64,000 bases of DNA, taken from contig OX104120.1 in assembly GCA_944474755.1 (NCBI GenBank), positions 18,215,992-18,279,991 of the forward strand, written 5' to 3'. Made by a program: the position numbers and the translations under genes. Source of the DNA: Limnoperna fortunei. Lineage: Eukaryota; Mollusca; Bivalvia; Mytilida; Modiolidae. Below the pieces are notes generated by a model, which was given only the letters and a program-made list of their open reading frames with translations, had not been told where the DNA came from and did not search any database. Below, piece after piece: positions 1 to 12,500 of this stretch; position 1 is the first letter of the stretch; each line of letters begins with the position of its first letter.

Positions 1-364
1 GAACAGATAGAATATCTATATGTCCCAAACTTTCATTTGCAGACATAAAATCCCAAGCCTGGCCTAGTAAATTTTATAACCCTATAAATATAAATTATAA
101 GACTGAGTCGAATTACAGATCTGCTGCATACTGACATTGCTTGATATTAAAATGGCAGATCTATTCCATAAAGACATTGTTTAATAGGTAGTCTTTTTGT
201 GTTTTTGTAATCAAATTTATATCTGCTACCCTTGTGTTTTCTTTACATTACAGTTTGTTATATTTTATATACTTTGACTCCATTTTATACACTGGTTCAG
301 CAACACAAAAATTAATTTACAGAAAAGTTAACTACTTTTTTTTATATCAGATGGAAATTCATAC

Positions 365-554
365 CTAGTACATCAGGCTCTCCTACAGCATCTACAACAA
401 TATTAGATTTTACTAGGATGGGGTTTATAGCTTTACAGTTCTTTATCTCTGTAGAAACAACTGAGTACTGTTTTGCTTTATTATATCCTCTCAAAGAAAG
501 TCGTTTACATCGGGAGAAGTCCATAGTTCCAGTTAGTAGGTATTGAAAAGATAT
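365..554 (-). CDS. Host gene exon 27 (last in window)
   Basis: One hundred and ninety nt, acceptor TTTCAG, donor GTATGA. It encodes '[19 protein letters not shown]', '[12 protein letters not shown]' and '[14 protein letters not shown]'. It leaves in phase 1, so more coding exons must follow to the left of the window. Confidence 0.86.
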
Positions 555-3500
555 CTGAAATGCCAACATTATAAAAATAGTTATATACATATATTACTTT
601 GAAACTAGATTGATCTACTATCTTAAAAACTTCTATCTTGCACTTCTACGCCCATACTCTGCTAACTGACCATTGAAGATCTCTGCTATCTTGTGGTATA
701 ATTAAAATCATATAATGTACATGCATGCACAGTAAGAGACAAAAAAACATGGACCAGCACTTAGTCCTGCTAAGGATACCCCCACTAGACTATTTTTCGG
801 CTCAGAAAACAGTAAGTAGATAACTGACTGACCTGGAAAGGGGAGGCACAGTACAACTGATCATGCTTAAGCTGTGCACCAAATTTGAAATCAATCCCTT
901 TAGTAGAAGCTGAGAAATCTGTTACCAAAGTTTGTACCAGAAGGACAGGAACAGACAGACGGACGGATAGACGGACAAGGCGATTGCAATATAGCCCCCT
1001 CTCTTACAAGTGGGGGTATAAAATATAATGGTATATATAGTTTAAGCTGCCAGACAAAAAAAACATAACTGAGTTTTTTTAACAATATCAGGTTAAATTT
1101 TAAATAAAGGTACTATTTTATACAATTTAAGTTGTATTAGCCATGCATAAACCTTTTATAAATAATATGTTGTGGTCATCATAGAAACTGTTAGAGGAAC
1201 TACTAGTAAAGAGGAACATAATCACCCCCAATGTTTACCAGTTCATATTGTGCATTTATATCTTTCGCTGCTAATAAAATCTGCATAACATATTTGCAAC
1301 AAATAAAATAAAAACAATTTTGCTAAATAAAGCTTGTTTACAGTGCAACCATATTTTGATAAATACATGTACCTTATTTCCATTCAAAGTAAAGGTATTT
1401 AAATTAGTCCATGGTGTATATGTTTTTCCGTTCAGAGAGTCGTCTGTTATTGCAAATTCATATTTATCTACAGCGTCATATTTCTCAGTTGTATCTTCAA
1501 TATCTGGGTCATAAAATCGAGTAAATGATATCATCAACTAAAAAGAAATATTAACAATATGATTATCCAATCCATAATTGAAGGTATCATCTAATTTTAT
1601 TTTTCTACCTAGAAATACAGCTGTATTATTAAATCATTGTTTGCTAATGATACAAAATATATAGTATAACTTTGAGTCAATGTCAACAAAAAATTGATCA
1701 AAGACAGAAATGACCGGATTTTGTCAAAAATTAACAGTCGGTTAACAGGAAGTCGGTGAGTGACAGACCTGCAATTGAATCCCACATCATGGGAGGCCAT
1801 GCTGATGCTGCATACCAAATTTCAAGAGAATGTAATTAGTAGTTGCTGAGAAAACTGTTACCAAATTTTTTGCCCTGCCCGCCTGCCTAACATTCACCAT
1901 ACTATAACCCGGATTTTCACTCTGTGAAATCCGACCAAAAATGTAAACAAAGTTAATAGTTATATAGTATTTCTTATGTTTGCTGAACATTATTGAGGTC
2001 TGCCTTCTTTAAAATCAATCAACATCTGGGACACCAGCTATGATCATGTGTGCTATTGTGGTATGGATACATTTATTATATAACATTTATAGTTAAATAT
2101 GATACTATACTGTTCCAGTAAAACATACATGGTACATGGGGAGGGCAAAACAAAAAATTGTGGTTTAATGGCTGCCTTCACAAAATGGACCCTTCTGTGT
2201 CAAATTGTGTTTCTTCAAAATGCTCAAAATAGTCAACTGTATAACATTACCAATTTTCTTAGAAATTGCTGAAGTCATTCCAAAGATCTGGGAAATGTAC
2301 TTTATTTCAACTGTGGCAATTTTGAATAAACTAACATAACTGCAGGTCAGCCCCAACAAGTTACGTGTGAATCAGACAATGCATTTCTTAGAAAACAAGC
2401 TGACAAGATTGAACAAGGAAATAAGGAAAAAGTAAAGAAAACCAGATTAAAATATCAAAATACTATGTCTCCTATAACTTCCTTATATACAAATTCAAAA
2501 TGCCAGTATATGAAACAGATATATCAATTTAGTAAATTATTTGAAATAAAACTTAGTACCGTAAAAAGTGTCGTATTGTCCGCAGTTTTTTTCTTTTAAT
2601 CTAAGTCGGAAAGGAATGGTGCGGATTATACGTAAATACAAACTCGGTAGAGTTTTTTTTTGACCCGTTGATTGTTGTCACTGGCGGTCGCCATTTTGTT
2701 GTTGTGTTAGATGCGGTATTTTCGTACTATTCTAACGTGATTCTTTTATAAACTTTCATTATGTATACTTTGTAATGATATTAATTTTACTTAAATTATT
2801 TTTATTTATGATTTTAATTATATATGACAAATAAAAATTGAAACGGATACGAAAATAGAGGATGTTTAAACCAGCTATGCGTAAAATGCAAATGGCGTCG
2901 TTATGTAATGTTTCAGTACGTTGCAGAAGATCGATGTTTTGGTTGCAATCTTTGAGGGATTGAAATAAAACGTGTTATCTTTTTTCTTTTCTTTGTTTAC
3001 GTTGATAAATGAAAGTTGACAAATCGGTTTGGTTTCGAAATGTGTGAGTATTCGTTTAACAATGATCAACATAGACGATATGACAATGCACTATTTTTAA
3101 TTTTATTTATTACAATCGTAAGAAATAAATAAAACGATAAACATTAATGTTATTTTAGAAGAGAATAAATTACATATTACAGTAAAAACTTTTTAAAAAG
3201 CGCGCCCAAGTCGGACTCGGATGTCATCATCATGACGCGTTTTGTAAAAACTTGTACGTGCGGATTGTACATGCATATAAGAATTTTTCCGCAATTTTCT
3301 GGTCCAAGAAAGGGGTGCGGACAATACGTAAATGCGGACTATACGCAACGTTTTACGGTAGATAAAAATATCAGTTTAAAAATTCCTTTTTGAATAATCT
3401 ATTGTAAATTATCCACAACTGACCTTCTCTGCCCCTCCTGTGACTGATGTATTAAGATGCTCCACGGTCATTGACCCAGTCACTGGTGGAGTAGCCATTA

Positions 3501-6500
3501 TCATAACACCATCAGTAGATATGGGCTGAAAGCAAATCAACTTGGCACAGAGTTTCAGTACAATACGATACATAAATCCAGGACTTAATGTCAAGTCATT
3601 GATACTAACATCAAAAACTGTGGAGACATGAGTGTAGTCATGAGATTTTGACCATATATCTGAAAAAAAAATTCGAATTATATTTTTTTAATTATAAAAC
3701 AATTTTTTCAATATATTTATGTTAAGGTAATTTTGTTTGGCCTTGGTGGCCAAGTGGTTCAGGTAGTTCATCTACTATTGATCTGGTAGTCTGTCAACAC
3801 TGAGGATGCTGGTTGGAGTCTAACTGCAAGCAGGGTGTGCTCAACTCCAATCTTAAGTGACAAGGATTTTCAACTGAAGGTGGAGTAGTTTTCCCTTGTA
3901 CTCTGTCTTCCTCCTCCAATAAAAACTGGACATCATGATATAGTTGAAAAATTGCTGAAAACCATTCAAATAACAAACAAACACTAATTTATGTGACTCA
4001 TTATATTTATGTAGGAATTAACTAATGTAATAGTTTTATTGAGGAAGGATAAATGAGTAACCAGTCAAAAAACTGAAAAGATTGAAACACTTAGTTGAGA
4101 AATTCAGTGTAAACCAGTTTTATGCACTCAACCAAAAAATGAGTACTAACATAAACTGTTTTTCCCTGTACACAATCATCTGCATTTTTAATTTTTTAAT
4201 GGAAATCCACTTTATTTTTCCCCAAAGCAAAAAATTGAATTTTGAACATACTTCCAATTCCTGACCTCTTTTCTATGCCAATATATGCATCTGTTGTGTA
4301 AGGTTTAATACTGTTAGGAACTGTCCAGTAGGCTCTCAAGGAGTTGGTAGACATTTGAACATCAGAATCATCTGTACAGTATAATCTGTTATCCTGCATT
4401 TTGATGTAAGAACATGAATGAATCCACATAGAACTTTTTTATATTTTATTATGATGATAAATTCATGCAATTATATCCATTATGTTCAGGTCATGTTAAA
4501 TCAAAACAGTACTAAAATTGCATCAAAATATGGTTATTTTTGTCCACTGCATAGTTGCTCTGCACAAGCTGTCAAACAGAATTCAATTTAGACTTGTATT
4601 CTAATCTGATTAATTTTTCAATTCATGTATGCATTTGAAACACTAAATCTTGTCAACAACAAGGAATGGGTCTGCTGCTAATAGATTTGCTAACTTGTTG
4701 GTTTTAGGCATTTAACAAAACAGTTATTGACCCTGATATGCAGTTCTATGGGTATTTTTCAACCATCAAAAATATATATTCACCTTGCCGTAGGACTTGG
4801 GAATATTAAATTTTCTCTGGTTGAAAAATCCTTATTGTGAACAATATTAAAGTTAGCAATTGTAAATTGTCATTTCGAAATCAGACATATAATTATAGTA
4901 TTTCAAGTCTAGAAGTGATTAAATAAATAAAAAATCAATAGAACAAACAGACGCTCCCCGTATTACACCCTCAATAAAGAGCCGAGGACGAAAAGTGTAT
5001 TGTCCCAAGTAAAAAAAAACCTCAAACAAATCACTCTTTCAAATCGGTAAGAAATCAGTCATTTGGTAGTGATTTGAAAGTGATGCAAATTCACATGCAA
5101 ATTAGTTATCAAATCACTCTAACAAATGACTAACAAATTACAATAAACCTGGAAAATATAATTAACAAATTACTAACAAATCACATATGAATTACTAGCA
5201 AATCACTACCAAATCACTATCAAATCACTACCAAATCACTATCAAATCGGTGTCAAATTACTACCAAATCACTGTCAAATTACTACCAAATCACTGTCAA
5301 ATCACTATCAAATCATGGTAAACAACTGAATAAAATCACTAGCAAATCACATCAAATTGAATATGAATAAAAAATCACACCAAACCAGGCAATAAAAAGG
5401 ACAAAAACAAAGTCAAAATAATTAAAACTAATAGTTTAAGCATATTGATGGATCATTAGTCATGTCACAAATCCCTCTGAATATTTTTGACATAAGAGAC
5501 ATACATCTTGCTTTATTATCTGCTTCTGTGAACATGTTGATATATATTATTATGTTAAAATTGATCATGTTGATAAATAGTAACTCTCTATAGCGAGAAA
5601 AAAGTGAAAGGGACTTGTTGCAAGCCTATAGTGGAACATGTACTTTCAGAAATTGCTAGCTTCCACGGTGTTGCTGTATATATATATAACTAGTCTATAG
5701 CTCATGCAGAATAATAAATGCATTATTCTCCATTACGTTAATTAACATTAAAAAGTGTAATAATGTGAACTATACTTAAATAATATAAATTTTAAATTAA
5801 AGTTAGCTAAGTAACTTACTTTTTACATCTTTTAATAAGTTTCAAGTATACATTTTAAAAGTCTTGAAGTTTGCCTCTCCAAATTGTGTATGACTTTCCC
5901 ACCAGAAAATGGCTGACAGGAAGTCTCCAATTAGTTATGCATAACAAATAAATTACTAACAAATCACCAGAAATCACTTTCAAATTGCTTTGAGAAAACA
6001 AATCACTAACAAATCTCTTGCACTGAATTTGTCCAAAAGTGATTTGGTTGTAATTTGTTATTGAATCACTAACAAATCACTTTAAGAAATCACTGAATAA
6101 TGATTTGAAAGTCATTTGAAGATGATTTGTTCATGATTTGTTACTAAACTTTTTGACTTGGGGTACTATTTTCACATTATTACATTAATAGAATTTTGCA
6201 TGTTTTTAATTGGTATAAAAACAACTCTTAGGTCACGATAAATTGCAACCGTACTAAATTTACATAAAAATATGGATATTTTTGTTTGCTGCAAAATTCG
6301 ACTACACAATGGACAAGCAGAATCCAATATCTATCTCTAAAAATAGATAAAAAAAGTATAATTGTATGGTAAGTACTAGTTCAAGCAAGTTTTTAAAGCA
6401 TGTTCTAATCTAGCAATAAATTTCAATTTTAATGGTCATTTAATTTGACCATCTATAAAATATAAAATATACATTTAAAATATTTGAATAAAATTATTGA

Positions 6501-9500
6501 TTTATTTACACTTTCATCAATATTGGAAATGTGATAAAACTGGAATTTCAGGATTATCAGCAAATAAAGATAAAAGTGCAGTTTTAAAAATATTAAGGGT
6601 AACCAGCATTACAACAATTCTCTGTTTTTCTGATCAAGGAAGACTTTGATGGTTTTAGGCATTTAATAAAACAGTTATTGACCCTGATATGCAGTTCTAT
6701 GGGTATTTTTCAACCATCAAAAATATATATTCACCTTGCCGTAGGACTTGGGAATATTAAATTTTCTACCAGCATTACAACAATTATAAAATGTAAGTAT
6801 TCTCTGTTTTTCTGATCAAGGAAGACTTTGATATACAGTTGCTATCAGGATTTCTCAGCCCTCAAAAATGTATTATCCCCTTGCCTGGCAGCTTGGTGAA
6901 TATTACATTTTCGCTGGCTGATAAATCTTGAATATTAATAGCCACCTATATCAAAGTCATTAATTGTATAATATACAAGTTATTACAATATTGATTTATT
7001 CAAATTGGCATTTATTACCGTACATACTCGCACATAAGTCGGGAAACCTGGGGGAGCATACAAATACTGTTAATGCTAACAAAATTATATAGCCTCCATT
7101 TCTATTCTTGACAACAGATGTAGGAAATCATTTCTCTTACAATTAATGCTGTAAATAATGTTGCTATAACCAACAAAATAAATACATAGCAGACACAACA
7201 GTGAAGAACCCGTGTCTTAAGATATGAAGATAACTTACATCTTGGTGATGACCAATAACAAGTCCTGAAAAATAAATGAATAATACAACTGAAGATTTTC
7301 TTTAAACTCGTGTCTTAGTATTTTAAAATGCTTAATACCTTTTAATAAGCTTTTAGTAGGTTTAAAGCAGCTAACTTTTAAGTTAAAATAGTTTTAACAA
7401 GATAAAAGCTTTATTGTTTTTTTTAAAGTCTGTTTATTCATTATAAAGTTTGTGTTTGGTTATTGGGAGACACAACTTACTGTAATACACTGTCATTTAC
7501 CATAATCCACTTGAAAAATTGTTTCTTACATCTATAAGTTGTTCGTCAGTACACAGATCTATGCAGAGTGGCATTCTCTTTGTTCTCATAACGGCCAGAA
7601 TGACTATTGAATTCATAATTTCTGTGACTATTTTTAATGTGTCTCTCTCTGAAGAATGGACTTTACAGAATCTAAATGATGCTCATATTAATCTGTCCTG
7701 ACGTTGTTTGTCATATATTTGTTCCAAAGACGTCAGTTGTGTCAACTTATAATAATTTGGCAAATTATTGTCTATTTGGTGGGGTTTTCGTGCATGTCAA
7801 TGCCATTATTTCGTTCAACACATACTGTGGTGTTCTTACATATTTCATTAAAAGTTTTTCAGTTACAATGCACTAATAGCCACGGAAATTTTCAAACATA
7901 CTCCAAACTTGCATTTAAATACAGCCTTTAGCTATCCAGGTTTTTTAAAATTATATCTTACTTTAAAAGATATCCTTTTAACAGTCAATAAATATTTATT
8001 CTTTTACAAATATAATTCCTCTTTTTTTTTGGTCGTCAGTATATACAAAACATTGTATAGTAATAAAAAATATAATTAACTGATTTTTCAGCAATTAATA
8101 CATTAAAACTTTTAATCAAAATCTTTATTACAACTTAAACATACCTTCAAGAATTACCTCACAACATCAAAAATCTTACATGTTTAATTTTTCATTTTAT
8201 TACACTTGTTATGTGCACAGCAAGGTGTCAGGTAACACCAAATTGGCAACCTTCTATAAATTATAACATTATTTGTTTTCATCTTTGAAAAATAATATTC
8301 ATATGCTGGTAAATATTAATATCTTCTTCATTTATATATATCCTTAAACAACCAAATACGAGAGTCACTCTGCTTTCTTAAATGCATACAGTGACTTTTA
8401 AAATTTAGTACCCATCTACTTTTTTTGACAGAAGCATTGAAAAACATAAGCTAGAGGCTCCCAGGAGCCTGTATCGCTCACCTGAACCTGAAACCAAACA
8501 ACCCTTTTTTATCCAGCTTTTCTTTGCTATAAAGAATTGCCCAACACTTCTGCAAAAATCATTAATTTTGACCTTTTAAGGGAAATAACTCCTATAAGGA
8601 GGATCTTTTGATGGTTAGAGGGAGAAGGGAGGTTCACTTCAAATTTGCTGTACCTGTTATACTTTTTTAACTATCAGTCGAAAACTCTCTCGACCCCCCC
8701 CCCCCCCCCCCCCTTTTTTCATTTTTTCTATTTTAATCCAACGTAGCTATGTAGGTAGTCAGGTGTCATGATTTGCACAATTTTGGTAGAGGACATCCTA
8801 AAGATGATGTGTGCAATTTTTCAAAGCAGTCCTTTCATTGGTTTAAGAGGAGAAGATTTTTTAAAATCAAGTAAAATTGATTAAAAAAATGTTCAAGGAG
8901 AATAATTCCTAAACGGTCCATCAGACTATCTTGACCCTAAGTCATTTTTGTAGCCCTCATAGAGCAGAACAATTAAGCAATGCTAACTTTTTCTCTAGTT
9001 CTAATAATTTTCAAGATTTTGAGGCAAAAATGGCAAATATCATCAATTTTGACAATTAAAGGGCAATAACTCCTACAAGGAGTCATCATACAACTTTGAC
9101 CCAATGGAGTGGTTTGTAGAGCTTTAGATGCTGAAGAAGGAAGGTCTCTTCGGTTTTCCTGTATCTGTTATAGTTTTTGAACTATAAGCAAAAAACTGTA
9201 TTTTGACCCCTCTGTTCTATTTTTAGCCATGGCGGCCATGTTGGTCGGTCTGAGGCCATGATTTGGGCAAACTTGGTAGAGAGCATTTTACTGATGATGT
9301 ATGCAAAGTTTCAAAGCAATCCCTTCAGTGGTTTTGGAGGAGAAGATTTTTGAAGAAAAGTTAACGACGACGAAGACGGCGACGACGGACGCCAAGTGAT
9401 GGCAATAGCTCACATGACCCTTCGGGTCAGGTGAGCTAAAAATGATAGATTTTCGTGCTTAAGCTTAACAATATATAGGAAGAATTATTTTTACAAGTGG

Positions 9501-12500
9501 ATTCTATTAAATGACAGTGGATTATGGTACTGTCTCCAGCTTATCTCCTATTTGCATTGTATAAACAAATCATAGCATCTTTTACTATGAAATTGAAAAA
9601 AAATTGTGAAAATCAACCATGGTCATTGTAATGCAATTTTAACATGTGTGATTAGACACAGACAACTTTATGTCATCAATATTATACAGCATTGTTTCCA
9701 GCCACCTATGCCATAAACAGTTACTATCTTGTTATGTTACAATGGTTCATTTCCTGTACTATAAGCGTTGCCCATTCTAAATTGTTGTAATGGTTAATAT
9801 GGCAATTTTCTGCTCATGTTGTCACATATAAGTATTGAATTACAATCTAAATCAATGTACATAACATATGCTTTATTAGTTACCTGTCATATTACAAGGT
9901 TGTCCATCATAAATCATCACACCTGTCAACACATCATTTTCTGTTACTATGGTTACACCATCAGATGACACTTGTGTATTCCCAGCTGAACTAACAGCAA
10001 TTACTGTCACATAATATTTCTTGAATAAAAAATAAATTATGTTTGAATGAACTATTTACATGGTTTAAAATCTAAGTTTTATATTTAAATAATGTTAAGT
10101 AATCCGGACCACAATTGACCACATGATCATATTTGGGGTCCCGGATGTCCATTGTTTGTCAGTGGAGCCGAGCTCAGTAATGTTCGGCAAACATCATAAA
10201 TACTATTTGACTAACTTTTTTTGCTCAAAACTGTTAACATTGACTCGAAGTAAAACAACATATTTAATTTTAAACATTAATTAGCAATACCTTGATGTAA
10301 TAAAGCTGTATTTCTTGGTTGAAAAAAAAAATTAACATTGACATCAATTATGGGCCTGATACCTTAATCAGAATATAACAAGATGAAAAAAGGTATAAAA
10401 TATTTGGTTAGTTTATGTGCTTATCATGTAATAGTTGTAGATTATTTACCAAGATGCATTTTCTCGTCCATATCTCATCAAAGGACAATAGCTCGAGATG
10501 ATGCGACAAGAAAATGCATTGAGTTTCAAAAAACATAAGTAATTTGTTGATCACTGTTTTTGAACTTTCTGATGTCACAGTGTTTACTTAACGACATCTT
10601 GAGAGTGAGGCGACATTATTAGTTATATACGTTCATATCCGTTGATATGAAGATTTTAGCACCTGAAGTACCCCAAGTACGCCCAGAGTTTTAGTTTGAA
10701 AAATGGGTCTTTATATACTTTGTCAATACAATGACAGACGTTAAAGTAACTCATTATCAAAGAAAGTTGGATTGAACTTTGATGAAAATTATGCTTTTTT
10801 AGAAGGTGTAGGGTACTACCTTTGGTAGAATCCTACATTTCTTGAAAAAAATCAGTTATTTTGTTGGATTTAAACAGATGTTGAAGAATTAGTTTTGGCG
10901 TCGAATGTCATGCAAAGACATCATAATAGTATGACATCGTTGTTAGTCAAACTGCATATATTTTGTTTCTTTTTCTGCTAAAAAATAAAACACATTTGTC
11001 CCTTTTGTCTAAGATTTCATCATCCAGTATGTGATACAAACCCATTACCATTTCCACTATAAAGGCATATTACGTATTATTATGAAACCTATCCATTAGC
11101 AACAACAGGGTATATGACTTAGCAATGCCCGGGGTATATTGGTTTAGTAAAGATGTATAACTTACCAATAAAATTCCAGGAATAATACTGATACCGGATA
11201 AGGGCCCTTCTCACACTTTTAGAGTGAGATGGGATAATACCCCACATAAAGATAAAAACATACTGCAAAACAGTGATGTTTCTTTACCTGATATGGAATT
11301 AGTGATAACCCTGTTGCTTTATGTGACAAACTGGTATCAACATCTTTCATAGAAATGACATCACTTCCTCCTTTGGTACGACCTATACTTATTTTGTATG
11401 TTACATCTAAATGTGGATGAACAAATCCTGACCAACGGGCAGCCAGACTGGTTGTGTCTGTTTGGAAATCTATATCTTCTATATCCTTGAAAATACATAA
11501 TTATTTATACAGTATCTTTGCATTACAAATATGACATATATGATCACATGGCAGCTTACCACCAATACCATCCAGGTAACAGTGGTTAAGCTGTTTTGCC
11601 TATATGAGGGATCAAATCCAAGTTTTCCAGTCTATGATCAAGCATACAACCATTATGGTATGAACAGAGACTTTATATCATTTTTACATTGTAAAGTTGT
11701 TAATTTTAAAACATTTTCTGTTACAAACCCATTTTGTTTATCATTTCCCAAAAGATAGTTTACTGATTCACAATACCACAGACAAGTATTAACAGGCTTT
11801 CAAGCTACTTTTGGCAAAAAATAAAGGCTTTTTTAGGTCTAAATTCTAAAAAAAAAATAAAGGATAATTTTAGGAATTTTTAGGGCTTTTTAAACAAAAA
11901 TAAGGGATAACATGTGCTATATTCTAATGATTTAAGACAGAAAAATTAGATTTACTCACCATTTTGGGCACAGAACAATAGTAAAAAAGTTAATTACCAA
12001 TTACTAATTCAGAAGACCATTTGGATTTGGATTTTACCAACATTGTGGCATTGTATATTTCTGAAAGTATACTAAAGCTAGCTTCATTTTACTTTAATCT
12101 ATTTTATGTTCATTTTTATTTTTATTTTTGAAATTTTGAAAATTACAGAAACTAGGATTTTGACCACAAAAGTAGGGCTTTTTTTTAAGGATTTTACAGA
12201 TTTATTAGGAATTTTAGGGCTGTTTGTAAAAATAAAGGAAAATTAGGAAAATTAGGCCCCCTTGGAAGCCTGTATTAAGCTGTTACCGGACTGGCTGGTA
12301 AGGTCATTGTTTTATTTATTCAAAGTGATGGTCATTTTCAAGAGAGATTTGAAACTACTGGCTCAACAGAACTGAATTAGACAAAAATGTTCCCTCATCC
12401 AAGCATATCTTTAGGATGTGAAGGATGAGGGTCATTCTTAGAATAGAGCCTGAGGCTCAAGAAGTAATTACCTAGCTTTCCTAGCTTTCCTTCCCTATGA

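Noticed and set aside
7019..7060. 'taccgtacatactcgcacat', resembling a pogo-type terminal repeat
   Set aside because: I found no matching inverse end nearby, so it cannot be called an element.
7519..7931. Overlapping plus-strand frames
   Set aside because: No motif, splice context or repeat relation, and composition is like the surrounding intron.
8694..8712. Long poly-C run as a functional G-quadruplex signal
   Set aside because: Simple homopolymer inside a repeat. Other C runs occur in introns without any pattern.
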